From assembly GCF_022568795.1 (NCBI RefSeq), contig NZ_JAKZHU010000001.1, positions 2,790,001 through 2,854,000 on the forward strand: a stretch of DNA of 64,000 nt, given 5' to 3'. The DNA comes from Arsenicicoccus dermatophilus (lineage in GTDB: Bacteria; Actinomycetota; Actinomycetes; Actinomycetales; Dermatophilaceae). Both the position numbers and the translations under genes were made by a program. Positions 39,525 to 47,985 of the stretch are shown piece after piece (position 1 is the first letter of the stretch; every line of letters starts with the position of its first letter). The notes beneath the pieces are model-generated. The model saw only the letters and a program-made list of their open reading frames with translations. It did not search any database and was not told the DNA's origin.

Positions 39525-40755
39525 ATGGCACCCGGCCTCATCAGCGTCCTCGCGGCGCCGGCGGTCCTCCTCCTCGGACCGGGCGAGCTGTCCTGGGTCG
39601 CCTCGCTGGCGGGGGTCGGCCTCACCCTGCTCTACCTCTTCGCGTACCTGTCGCCCTTCCAGTCGTCCGTGGGCGGTTCCGTGCCCACCATGCCGGTCCT
39701 CGTGGCCGCGCTCCTGACCTCCCCCTGCACCTGGTCCCCGCCATGATCCTCACCGCGGTGGTGCTGGCCAGCGTGGTCGACGGCAAACGGACGCCGCGGT
39801 CGTTGGCGTTCGAGGTCGGCAACGTCCTGCACGTCTTCGCGCCGGTGGCGGCCCTGTGGCACACCCGTGGTCCCGCCGGGGTGGCCCATCCCTCCCTCCC
39901 CCTCCTGGCGGCGGCGATCCTGGCGCAGTTCCTGACCGATGCCGTGGCGGCCTACCTGCTGGACCGGCCGTCCAAGACTCCGGCCCGCGCCCTGGTGCGT
40001 CCGCTCGTCTGGACCTGGACGATCGATGCCCTGATGGCGGTCATCGGCTGGGGCCTGGCGCAGTCGGCCCACGGCCGGACTCCGCTGCTCCTGCTGCTCG
40101 TCCTCGCCCCGATCCTCCTGGTGCGCTTCCTCGGCGCCGACCGGGAGGCCTATCTGCGCCAGGCGCTCGAGATGCAGACGAAGTTCTCTGCCGCCGACGC
40201 CGCCGCCCAGACCGATCCGATGACCGGCTGCGCCAACCGCCTCGGGTGGGATCGCTCGGTCCGGGCCGCCAAGGACCGGCTGCACGCCGACTCCCACCTC
40301 GTCGGCACGGTGCTGGTCGCGGACCTGGACAAGCTCAAGGTCGCCAACGACACCTATGGCCACGAGGTCGGGGACCGGCTGATCACCGAGTTCGCCGCGC
40401 TGCTGCGCGACTGCGCCCCCGCCGACGCCACCGTCGCCCGGCTGGGCGGGGACGAGTTCGCCGTCCTCTCGGTGGCCCCCGCCCGACGGGGCGAGGTGGA
40501 CCTGGTGACCTCGGTGCGCCAGGCGTTGCGCCGCCACGAGGGCGGGCTCCCGGTGCGAGTGTCCGCCTCGCTCGGGCAGGCACACCTGGAGGCCGACGGC
40601 GACCTCGAGCGCGCAGTGCTCGTCGCGGACGAGCGGGCCCGCGCGGACAAGGCCGCGCGGCGGGCGAGCCGCGAGCACGCCGCACCGGACTTCACCCCGG
40701 GGCTCCAGGAGCACGCGGCCCTGGTTCGCCCGTTCGGGGGATCTATCTGCCCTAG
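39525..40755 (+). CDS. Membrane diguanylate cyclase A of the duplicated module; apparent frameshifts
   Basis: ATG 39525 (GGGGAG 5 bases upstream) starts membrane helices (MAPGLISVLAAPAVLLLGPG and on) that match the start of the paralogue at 41591. At 39721-39725 the frame breaks in a C5 run; with one C added it continues LVPAMILTAVVLASVVDG and further helices to about residue 190. A complete GGDEF domain follows (MTGCANRLGWDRS, VADLDKLKVANDTYGHE, RLGGDEFAVL). The frame then has no stop and would run into the next gene; adding a G in the G5 run at 40736-40740 gives a stop at 40755. About 410 residues if repaired. Should be an active c-di-GMP synthase. Confidence 0.75.
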
Positions 40756-40915
40756 GCAGAATCGATTCGAAGAGCGACTATCGCCTACTCAGAGGTATAT
40801 AACCCCGGAAAAAACACCTGTACGGGGGTATCGAACCTGGGCAAAGCCCCGCAAAGGGTGCCATGCTTCTTGCACTCGGGCTATCACTCGTCGCCCCTCG
40901 TGTCTGGAGTGCCAC
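40756..40915 (+). promoter_or_regulatory. Leader region of the second module copy
   Basis: No gene. It is AT-richer than its surroundings (GGTATATAACCCCGGAAAAAA at about 40793-40813 contains a likely promoter element). It contains GGGCAAAGCCCCGCAAAGGG around 40850, which faintly recalls the c-di-GMP-I riboswitch but lacks its stems. GGAG precedes the start of the next gene by 8 bases. Confidence 0.4.
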
Positions 40916-41539
40916 ATGCGCCGCCGGCTCGCAGTCGCTGCCCTGTCCCTCGGCCTGACCCTGCCCGTCGGGGCGGCGCACGCCGCACCCGACCCCACCC
41001 CGCCCGGCTCCCTCGCCCAGGGCGGCTGCCCCGTCCCGCCCACCTCCCAGGCCCTGGCGTCCTATGGCGACGACGGCTGGTACTACCTCGTCGGCAACGG
41101 GTCGTTCGTCGACGGAGTCACCTCCTGGAACACCACCGGTGGCGCCATGGCAGCTGCCGACTCGGCCCCGCAGGACGTCATGGGCGCCGGCGGCGGCTCC
41201 CTGTCCCTGCCGGCCGGCGCGACCGCCACGAGCGACTCCTTCTGCACCGACAGCACCCACGACCGGGCCCGGTTCTTCTACCGCGGCACCGGCCGCCCCG
41301 GGTCCACCCTGCGGATCCGGGTGACGTCCACCAGCACCGTCCTCTACGCCTCGAGCTACACCACGAGCTACCTGCTCGACGGTGCGAGCACCCGGTGGAA
41401 GCTGTCGCCCACGATGGTCGTCCCCGACTGGACCGACCAGACCGGGAAGCAGCAGACCACCGTGGCCTTCGACGCGGTCGACGGGTTCTTCCAGGTCGAC
41501 GACGTCATGGTCGACCCCTGGCGGTACAACACCAACTAG
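40916..41539 (+). CDS. Small secreted protein B of the duplicated module
   Basis: A 207-residue paralogue of the protein at 38758. Signal peptide ending GAAHAA (about residue 23). Shared features in the same order: Cys in GGCPVPP, a YYLVGNGSFVDGVTSW segment, SLSLPAGA, Cys in SDSFCTDS, ARFFYRGTGRPGSTLRI, a TSYLLDG segment, WKLSPTMVVPDW and the ending FQVDDVMVDPWR. Identity is moderate, so the duplication is not recent. The frame is open upstream through the GGDEF gene, but the signal peptide and ribosome site fix this start. The next gene starts within about 50 bases, so the two are probably one transcript. Confidence 0.8.
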   Translation: MRRRLAVAALSLGLTLPVGAAHAAPDPTPPGSLAQGGCPVPPTSQALASYGDDGWYYLVGNGSFVDGVTSWNTTGGAMAAADSAPQDVMGAGGGSLSLPAGATATSDSFCTDSTHDRARFFYRGTGRPGSTLRIRVTSTSTVLYASSYTTSYLLDGASTRWKLSPTMVVPDWTDQTGKQQTTVAFDAVDGFFQVDDVMVDPWRYNTN

Positions 41540-41590
41540 CCGGTGTTCGGTACCGGAAGACACAGACGGGCTGACCTCCAGCCGGTAGGC

Positions 41591-42823
41591 GTGCTGGAGG
41601 TCCCTCCCGCCGACGCGCTCAGGGAAGAGCTGAAGTCGGCACCTCCGAGCCTGTTGGACCGCGGAACAGTCATCGCCTACACCCTGGCAGTCATGACCGG
41701 GGTGGTGCTGTGCGCCCGGCCGGTCACGGTGTCACCACCCCAGGCCGCCCTGACCATCGGCCTCGTCGCGCTCTACGTGGTGGGGTACCGCACGGTCTTC
41801 CCCTCCGTGTCGGGGGCCTTCGTGGCCACCGAGCCGGTTCTCGTCGCCCTGATGCTGACGTCGCCACCCGGCTGGGCCCCGGCGGCAGTGGCCGTCGCCG
41901 TCACGCTCGGTGGCTTCGACGAATGGCCGATCTCCCACGTCCTCCATGGGCTGTTCCAACGTGTCGGGCAGGCTTTCCACTGCCTGGGCCCGGCCCTGGT
42001 GCTCGCGTCGGCGGGGTGGCCGGGCCCTGACGCCGTCACGACCGAGACGCTGCTGCTGGCGCTCACCGCCCAGTTCGCGTTCGACGGGGTGGCGGCGCTG
42101 CTGCGGGGCGCCGTGCAGGGGGTGACCCCTCGCCAGATGGCCCGGCCGCTGCTGTGGACCTTCTCGGTCGACGCGCTGCTGGCCCCCATCGGCTTCTGCA
42201 TCGTCGCGACCGCCCAGACCCGGCCGGCGGCCTACCTGCTGCTCGCGACACCCATCGTCCTCGTCCGACTGATGAAGTCGGACCGGGAGTCGCACCGCAA
42301 GGAGGCCGAGGAGATCAAGACGGCGTACACCGAGGTGCGCGAGCAGGTGCACTTCGACCCGCTCACGGGGCTGCACAACCGTCGGGCGTGGGACGAGGCC
42401 GTCGCCCGCACAGCGGTGGAGATCTCTCGTCCCGACCGCCGGTCCGCGGTGGTCCTCGTCGCCGACGTCGACCATCTCAAGCCCACCAACGACACCTACG
42501 GCCACGAGGCCGGCGACCTGCTGCTGCAAGAGGTCGCCCAGGTCATGCGCTCCCTCGGCCCGGAGGACGCCGTCGTGGCCCGACTGGGCGGCGACGAGTT
42601 CGGGGTCCTGTTCACGGTGTCCCAGGGTTATCCGATGCCGGACTTCATGGGACTGGCCCGGCGAGCGATGGTCGAGGCGTCCGGGCGCCTGGGCCACCAG
42701 GTCTCCGCGTCCCTGGGGGTGGCCGTGTGCCCGCCGGGGGGCTCCGTCGAGGAGGGCATCCGTCGGGCGGATCAGGCCGCCGGCCTCGACAAGCACCGCC
42801 GGCGCGTCGCCCGCGTCTCCTGA
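41591..42823 (+). CDS. Membrane diguanylate cyclase B of the duplicated module
   Basis: About 410 residues; GTG 41591 is chosen, with GTG 41543 possible. Six or so helices (residues 30-230), then a coiled segment (SHRKEAEEIKTAYTEVREQ) and a GGDEF domain with LTGLHNRRAWDEA, VADVDHLKPTNDTYGHEAGD and RLGGDEFGVL intact. It aligns along its length with the gene at 39525, including ATEPVLVALMLTSP against TMPVLVAALLTSP. It should synthesise c-di-GMP in response to a signal at the membrane; the preceding secreted protein is an obvious candidate for the extracellular signal or ligand carrier. Confidence 0.85.
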   Translation: MLEVPPADALREELKSAPPSLLDRGTVIAYTLAVMTGVVLCARPVTVSPPQAALTIGLVALYVVGYRTVFPSVSGAFVATEPVLVALMLTSPPGWAPAAVAVAVTLGGFDEWPISHVLHGLFQRVGQAFHCLGPALVLASAGWPGPDAVTTETLLLALTAQFAFDGVAALLRGAVQGVTPRQMARPLLWTFSVDALLAPIGFCIVATAQTRPAAYLLLATPIVLVRLMKSDRESHRKEAEEIKTAYTEVREQVHFDPLTGLHNRRAWDEAVARTAVEISRPDRRSAVVLVADVDHLKPTNDTYGHEAGDLLLQEVAQVMRSLGPEDAVVARLGGDEFGVLFTVSQGYPMPDFMGLARRAMVEASGRLGHQVSASLGVAVCPPGGSVEEGIRRADQAAGLDKHRRRVARVS

Positions 42824-42936
42824 CCGCGCGGCTCTCACCCGCGTCCCGTAGGCGCGTCCCGTAGGCGCACCGCAGCCTCGAGGCCGCCCCCTCCTCGCTC
42901 ACGCCGCCACGCCCGAGACGTCGCCCCGACGCGCGC

Positions 42937-43509
42937 TCATCCGGCGGCGGTGAGGGCGCGAGCCAGAGCGAGAACGACCGGCAGCACGGTGGTGAGCACG
43001 AAGCCTGGCAGGAAGGTCAGCCCCAGGGGCAGGGCGATGCGCGCGGACAGCTCCGCAGCCCGCAGGGCCGCTCCCTGAGCCTGCTCCTCGCGCAGCGCGG
43101 CGGCGGCCTGCACGAGGACCCCCGACGGCGGGACCCCCGCCCGCTCGGCGACCCGGAACGCCGAGGCGACCGGGCCCCAGGCGGCCGGGGCCAGACCCCA
43201 CGCCTCGCCCACGGGCAGCCCCCAGCGCATCGCCGCCGAGACCACCCGCAGCTGCTCGCCGGCTCGGCCGCCCAGCGCCTCGGCCACCACGTCCAGGGCA
43301 CCCAGGAGGGCCGCGCCCCCGGACAGGGCCACCGCGAGGAGGTCGGCCGCCTCCGCGACCGCGGCGAGGGTCAGCGGCTCCGCGGTGCCTGCGGCAGCGG
43401 GGTCGCCGTCGCCCGGCGCCTCGGTCGCCGCACCGGCTGGGGGACGCCCCGGCCGACCGGGCAGCACCAGCACAGCGAGACCGGCGAGTGCCGCGATCCA
43501 CCAGGTCAT
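42937..43509 (-). CDS. tadC: Tad pilus inner-membrane platform protein TadC
   Basis: A 190-residue type II secretion F-domain protein: LLAVALSGGAALLGALDVVA, FRVAERAGVPPSGVLVQAAA and two C-terminal membrane helices (IALPLGLTFLPGFVLTTVLP). Start ATG 43509 overlaps the TadB stop by four bases. With TadB it forms the platform driven by the TadA ATPase. In related genomes DUF4244 follows directly; here the next gene downstream, across 113 bases, is the convergent GGDEF gene. Confidence 0.87.
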   Translation of the reverse strand: MTWWIAALAGLAVLVLPGRPGRPPAGAATEAPGDGDPAAAGTAEPLTLAAVAEAADLLAVALSGGAALLGALDVVAEALGGRAGEQLRVVSAAMRWGLPVGEAWGLAPAAWGPVASAFRVAERAGVPPSGVLVQAAAALREEQAQGAALRAAELSARIALPLGLTFLPGFVLTTVLPVVLALARALTAAG

Positions 43510-44234
43510 TCCGCCACCGGCTCGCGACGGGCGACGTCCACCTGGCGGGCCACCCACAGCTGACCGACCCCGCACAACCCCGCCCCCAGCGCGCAGGACA
43601 GCAGGGTGAGCGGATGCGCATAGGTGGCGACCGGGTCCAGCCCGAGGGCCAGCACCACGAGCGGGCCCGCGAGCGGCAGCGCGGCGAGCAGCCGGGCCGT
43701 CGCCCGGGCGCCTGCCACGGCGGCGTCGACGGAGCCCGCCTGGCTGCGGCGGTCCCGGCCCGCGGCCACGGCGCGGCGCACCGCCTCCCGCGCCGGGCTC
43801 CCGATCGCGCCGGAGACGGCCAGGGCGCGCGCCACCGCGCGGGCGACCTCCGAGTCGTGCCCGACCTCGGCCCAGGCGTCGGCCGGTCCCCGGGCGCCGG
43901 CCCGGACGAACAGGTCGCGGACCGCGGTCGGGGCCGCGGCCACGGCGACCTCGTGGGCAGCGGTGAGGTCGAGCCCCGCCCCCAGCGCCGAGGCGAGCGC
44001 CTCGGCCACGGCGAGCAGCTCCCGGTCGCGCACACCTGGGTCCGGGGCTCGGCGCAGCAGGACGGGTCGCCGGAGCCAGCCCCGCGCCACCGCGCCGACG
44101 GCGGCGGGGGACCACGGGCCCGACCGCCCGACGCCCCGCCTCCGGGTCGCCCGGACCACCGGTCCGATGCTGCGGGTGGGCCAGATGAGCAGGACCAGGG
44201 ACACCCCGGTCAGGGCGGCCACCAGGAGGGTCAT
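43506..44234 (-). CDS. tadB: Tad pilus inner-membrane platform protein TadB
   Basis: A 242-residue F-domain protein. N-terminal helix (LLVAALTGVSLVLLIWPT), a cytoplasmic segment with ELLAVAEALASALGAGLDLT and ARAVARALAVSGAIG, then C-terminal helices. Start ATG 44234 overlaps the tadA stop (ATGA), so the operon ssd-tadA-tadB-tadC is fully coupled. Confidence 0.87.
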   Translation of the reverse strand: MTLLVAALTGVSLVLLIWPTRSIGPVVRATRRRGVGRSGPWSPAAVGAVARGWLRRPVLLRRAPDPGVRDRELLAVAEALASALGAGLDLTAAHEVAVAAAPTAVRDLFVRAGARGPADAWAEVGHDSEVARAVARALAVSGAIGSPAREAVRRAVAAGRDRRSQAGSVDAAVAGARATARLLAALPLAGPLVVLALGLDPVATYAHPLTLLSCALGAGLCGVGQLWVARQVDVARREPVAE

Positions 44235-45535
44235 CGGACGGCTCCCGGCCGGGGGCCCTGGGCGCTCCTGACGGCGACACCCTGCCCCGGGCCCGTCGCG
44301 CCGTCGGGGCCCACACCTGCCAAGCCCACACCCGCTGCACCCCCGTCCGCTGCACCCGCGACGGCGGAGTCCACGTCTGCGGAGCCCACGGCTGGGGGCG
44401 CCTTGCCGCCCAGCAGGTCGCGCAGGAGGGGCAGCCCAGGGCCCTCCTCGCACACACCCTCCGGCGAGACGGACAGGGCGGTCAGCACCTGGGGACGACC
44501 CTCGCCGGTGGGGTCGAGCACCCCGATCTCGGCGACCCTGCGCAGGCCGCCCGATCGGTCCAGGTGGACGACCACACGCAGCCCGCTGCGGGTCTGCGCC
44601 CACACAGCTGCCGGGCTCATCCCGGCCAACGCTCCCAGCGCCTCCAGGCGGGCCACCAGATCTGCGGCGGAGTTGGCGTGCACCGTGCCGCACCCGCCCT
44701 CGTGCCCGGTGTTGAGGGCCGTCAGGAGCTCGCGCACCTCCCCGCCACGCACCTCGCCGACGACGAGGCGGTCGGGTCGCATGCGCAGCGCCTGCCGCAC
44801 CAGGGCGGTGAGGTCGACGCCGCCGACCCCCTCGACGTTGGGGTGCCGGGCCTGCAGCCGGACCACGTGCGGGTGGGTCGGCGCCAGCTCGCACGCGTCC
44901 TCGACCAGGACGATGCGCTCGCCGACGGGCGCGCAGGACAGCAGCGCCGACAGCAGGGTCGTCTTGCCCGTGCCGGTGCCCCCGGTGACGAGATAGGCCA
45001 CCCGCCGGCGGACGAGGGCGGTCAGAGCCTCCTCCACCGGCCCGGCGAGCGCTCCCCGGCGGGCGAGCTCCGCGATCGACCACGGCGCCTGGCGAGGAAC
45101 GCGCAGGGAGATGAGGGTCCCTTCTGGGGTGATGGCTCCGACGACGGCGTGCAGCCGCACCCCGGACGGCAGCACCGCGTCCACCCACGGCGAGGCGTCG
45201 TCGAGGCGGCGCCCGGCCCGGGCGGCCAGCCTGGAGGCCAGGGACCGGACCCGCGCCTCGTCACCGAGGTCCACCGCCGCGCGCTCCAGGCCACGACCGC
45301 GATCCACCCACACCGAGCGTGGGCCGTTGACCAGCACATCGGTGACCCCGGGCGTGCGGAGCAGGTCGTCCAGCTCACCCGCCCCGAGGGTGTCCCGGCG
45401 GACCCGGGCCAGCTCGGCCCTGGCGCCGCCGTCGCCGAGGACCACGCGCTGCTCGGCGACCACCGACCGGACCCGGCCCTCGTCGGGGCCACGTCCCTCG
45501 CTGATCTCCCGCCAGACCCCCGGTGGCAGGCTCAT
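44231..45535 (-). CDS. tadA: Tad pilus assembly ATPase TadA (CpaF/VirB11 family)
   Basis: A 434-residue secretion ATPase. Walker A TGGTGTGKTTLLSALL, Asp box VLVEDACELAP, Walker B-like MRPDRLVVGEVRGGE and His box LNTGHEGGCGTVHAN are complete. The N-terminal domain (VLVNGPRSVWVDRGRG) is typical. It ends in a Gly/Ala/Val-rich tail of about 50 residues not normally conserved. It hexamerises and powers pilus extension. Start ATG 45535 overlaps the ssd stop. Confidence 0.93.
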   Translation of the reverse strand: MSLPPGVWREISEGRGPDEGRVRSVVAEQRVVLGDGGARAELARVRRDTLGAGELDDLLRTPGVTDVLVNGPRSVWVDRGRGLERAAVDLGDEARVRSLASRLAARAGRRLDDASPWVDAVLPSGVRLHAVVGAITPEGTLISLRVPRQAPWSIAELARRGALAGPVEEALTALVRRRVAYLVTGGTGTGKTTLLSALLSCAPVGERIVLVEDACELAPTHPHVVRLQARHPNVEGVGGVDLTALVRQALRMRPDRLVVGEVRGGEVRELLTALNTGHEGGCGTVHANSAADLVARLEALGALAGMSPAAVWAQTRSGLRVVVHLDRSGGLRRVAEIGVLDPTGEGRPQVLTALSVSPEGVCEEGPGLPLLRDLLGGKAPPAVGSADVDSAVAGAADGGAAGVGLAGVGPDGATGPGQGVAVRSAQGPRPGAVR

Positions 45536-46254
45536 GCGGCCACCGCCGGCTGCAGCGCGGCGAGGAGCACGAGGTCGGCGGCGTCGCGCAGCGGTCCCCG
45601 CGCGGCACCCGGGACGGCGCCTCGGGCCAGCGCTCCCGGCAGCGCCCGGTCCTCCCTCAGGACCGCGAGGAGAGGCAGGTCCAGCAGGCCGGCGAGCGCC
45701 CACGCGTCGTCCGTGGAGCGACCGCGCACCACCAGCACCGTCCGGCCGTCGGCGCCGCCAGGCGATCCGACCTCGCGCAGCAGGGCGTGACGGGCCGCTG
45801 CGGCCGACACCTGGTGCGGCAGGCTGCCGGCGAGCAGCACCACCAGGTCGTGCCCCGTGACAGCTCCGGGCCACGACGCGGCGGCGGGGTCGGGCAGGTC
45901 GTGGAGCACCAGGTCGGCGGCGTCGGCCAGGGCGTCCCGCACCGCGCGCACGGCTGCGCCGGCCACGGGATGCGGGTGCGCCCGATCGGCGGCCAGGACG
46001 TGCACCCCGCGCCGGGAGGGCAGGGCCTCGACCAGCTCCGCGCCGTCGATGTGCCCCCGGGCCCGGCGCAAGTCCGGCCACCGCAGCCCGGGACGCTGCT
46101 CGATGCCCATGACGACGTCGAGCCCGCCGCCGCTGCTGACATGGTCGACGCACACGACCTGCCGGCCGCTCTGCGCTCCGCGCACGGCGACGGCCGCCAC
46201 CAGCGAGCTGGCGCCCAGGCCACCGCTCGCTCCCTGCACCGCGATCGAGATCAT
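45532..46254 (-). CDS. CpaE-like/septum-site-determining protein (Ssd) of the Tad locus
   Basis: A 240-residue MinD/CpaE-type protein. The deviant Walker A reads GASGGLGASSLVAAV, without the canonical GKT, so ATP binding may be altered. VVLVHDLPDP-like segment and a CVDHVSSGGGLDVVMG region match the Ssd group (Rv3660c type), which lacks the N-terminal receiver-like part here: the protein is about 100 residues shorter than the mycobacterial one. It is first in the coupled operon with tadABC. Start ATG 46254. Confidence 0.82.
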   Translation of the reverse strand: MISIAVQGASGGLGASSLVAAVAVRGAQSGRQVVCVDHVSSGGGLDVVMGIEQRPGLRWPDLRRARGHIDGAELVEALPSRRGVHVLAADRAHPHPVAGAAVRAVRDALADAADLVLHDLPDPAAASWPGAVTGHDLVVLLAGSLPHQVSAAAARHALLREVGSPGGADGRTVLVVRGRSTDDAWALAGLLDLPLLAVLREDRALPGALARGAVPGAARGPLRDAADLVLLAALQPAVAA

Positions 46255-46403
46255 GGGGCCACCCTCCCGGGGCTCGGGCGCCGGAGCCAGGGGCCGGCGA
46301 GGTCCTGTGGACGGCCGGGCCCGGACCGCGGCAGCCTGTGGACAGCAGCTGCCCGCCGCGGGTTCCGGTCAGGCTCACCCCCGCGCCACCTGCGGGCGGA
46401 CAG

Positions 46404-46445
46404 CCGGACGGCCCCGCGAGGTGGCTACCTCGCGGGGCCGTCCGG
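46404..46445. terminator. Long hairpin between the Fic-like gene and the Tad operon
   Basis: A 19-bp perfect stem, CCGGACGGCCCCGCGAGGT with its complement at 46427-46445, loop GGCT. On the minus strand it lies 150 bases before the ssd start and could terminate the upstream transcript or attenuate the Tad operon. Confidence 0.6.
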
Positions 46446-46470
46446 CTGCGGATACAGGGCGACCCCAGCC

Positions 46471-46481
46471 GGGGGGGGGGG
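46471..46481. repeat. G11 homopolymer tract upstream of the Tad operon
   Basis: Eleven consecutive G on the plus strand (C on the minus strand), the longest homopolymer in the window. It lies inside a small minus-strand frame that begins at ATG 46564 behind GGAGGAGG. Tracts of this length can vary in length and switch expression. Confidence 0.7.
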
Positions 46482-46576
46482 TGACTGGGGCCGCCGTGCC
46501 TAGGCTCTGGGGGGAAGAGCCCAGGCACTGCGCTCGACCCGCAGGGAGCGCGTACGACCATCATGGGCCTCCTCCG

Positions 46577-46680
46577 GGACGATGACTAGTCATAGGGGTC
46601 ATAACCCCCCGAAATGTCACCCATTTGGATCAACAACTTGAAGATTGAACAAGGCGATCGATCCAATCTGCCACGTGACA
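46577..46680. promoter_or_regulatory. AT-rich palindromic region, likely Tad operon promoter
   Basis: About 100 bases of clearly lower GC than the rest of the window. It holds the perfect palindrome ATGACTAGTCAT (46580-46591), GGGGTCATAACCCC next to it, and TTGGATC/GATCCAA and AGATTG/CAATCT inverted repeats further on. Read on the minus strand, GTGACA and TATGAC elements precede GGAGGAGG and ATG 46564. A regulator-bound promoter is likely; the frame from 46564 may encode only a leader peptide. Confidence 0.5.
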
Positions 46681-46712
46681 CCTCGGTCTAGGCCAGACGG
46701 GCTGGCCATCGG

Positions 46713-47560
46713 TCACTCACCGGTGCGGCCAGCGAGCACAGCGTCAGCGATGCGACCGCCCGCGGCGGCGGCGCGGACCATGGCGTCGCAGCAGTGCAGC
46801 AGCCACAGCCGCACCCCGTCCGGCGTCCCGGTGGCATAGGCCGCCAGCGCCCCGACATACGCCGTCTGCCCCAGCGACCGGTGGCCGCTCTCGGGGACGG
46901 CCACCCCGGTCGGGTCGAGCCCGGCCGCCTGCACCACGACCCTCTCCAGGGCGCGCGCGACCATGGCGTTGCCATAGGTGAACGGGCGGGCCGCCGCGAC
47001 CTCCGCGTGCACCAGCGCCGCCACCACGCCGGCGGGCACCTCCCCCAGGGCGGCCAGCAGCGCGACGACCCCGTCCAGCCGGGCCGGCAGGGCGGCCGGG
47101 TCCGCGGCGGGACCGACCTCGACCAGCTCGAGGCACTCCTCCCCGTCCGCCGGGGCCGGCCCAGGGCCTCGGCGGCCACCAGGGGCGACGCGGCGGCCGT
47201 GTGCAGCCGGGCCACCGCCTGCCGCGGCGCCGCCGCCAGCACCGACCTCAGGTGCTCCGCCTCCGCCGTCGCCTGGATCGCCCCCCGCATCACCAGCTCG
47301 TCCGGCAGCGGGTCCTCGTGCCAGGTCACCGCGCCGCGGGACAGGTCGCGCACCGTCTCCACCGGCAGCTGGATCCCGTCGAGGAAGGCCGTGTCCCGCG
47401 CCCCGCGCACCCGCGACTCCGTCGCCGCCTCCGGGATGCGGCGGCGCAACGCCTGGTGCCAACGCAGCTGCGTGCACGCCTCGCGGGCGGCGTCGACCGC
47501 CTCACGCACCCCGTCCAGGGCGAGGAGGGGCAGGACCGACCGGGCGACATCGTTGCTCAC
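46713..47560 (-). CDS. Fic-like protein with degenerate active site; apparent frameshift
   Basis: GTG 47560 starts DVARSVLPLLALDGVREAVD and the conserved RDTAFLDGIQLPVETVRDL in one frame. A second frame continues from about 47150 with ECLELVEVGPAADPAALPAR and the Fic-core-like ARPFTYGNAMVARALER. One added base in the G4 run at 47152-47155 joins them into about 282 residues. Active Fic AMP-transferases have HxFxDGNGRxxR; here the His and the acidic residue are absent, so adenylyl transfer is doubtful. Such Fic-like proteins occur near ssd in several actinobacteria. Confidence 0.65.
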
Positions 47561-47606
47561 CCGCGACAGCCTAGAGAGCCGCAGTCCATCGCCATACGAT
47601 CTGGTC

Positions 47607-47826
47607 ATGCCGGCGGGGCCCGACCGCACCACGGTGCTGATCGCGCTCGCCGCTGCCCTGCCGGCCGCCGTCGCCTGGTCCGCGCTGCGGGTGCCGCCCG
47701 CGCCGCCCAGCACCTGCGCGCCCTGCTCGTCTGGGAGGGTGCTCTCTGCTGGCTGCCCCCGCCGCGTGGACCATGGTGCGGCTGCACACCCCCGAGAACG
47801 TCGCCGTCGACCGTTCCACGGGCTGA
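47607..47826 (+). pseudogene. Small broken membrane-protein gene
   Basis: From ATG 47607: MPAGPDRTTVLIALAAALPA (helix), then in a second frame ARAAQHLRALLVWEGA, then in a third AAPAAWTMVRLHTPENVAVD and a stop at 47826. Each join again needs one base added in a short G run. About 73 residues with two helices if repaired. It is weakly supported and could be chance. Confidence 0.3.
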
Positions 47827-47985
47827 CGGCGGAGAAACGTTTCGTGCCCGCACGACTGGGAACCGTCCCAGGACGCCCGTAGTGTTCCTTCCGGTCCTGG
47901 AACGAGCCCCCCACCAGGCACTGATGCCGAAACCCCGGAGCCTCACACCTCGGCCTGCACGGCCCCCACGGAACAGGTTGCAGAC

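Noticed and set aside
40840-40895. Possible c-di-GMP-I (GEMM) riboswitch upstream of the second secreted protein
   Set aside because: GGGCAAA and GCAAAG resemble conserved riboswitch blocks, but the hairpin that must lie between them and the downstream receptor stem are missing.
38612-41539. A 975-residue fusion of GGDEF protein A with secreted protein B
   Set aside because: The secreted protein has its own signal peptide, ribosome site and promoter-like leader; a stop at 40755 appears with one base added in a G5 run.
42840-42870. Tandem GCGTCCCGTAG repeat after GGDEF B
   Set aside because: Only two copies; too short to treat as a repeat element or attachment site.
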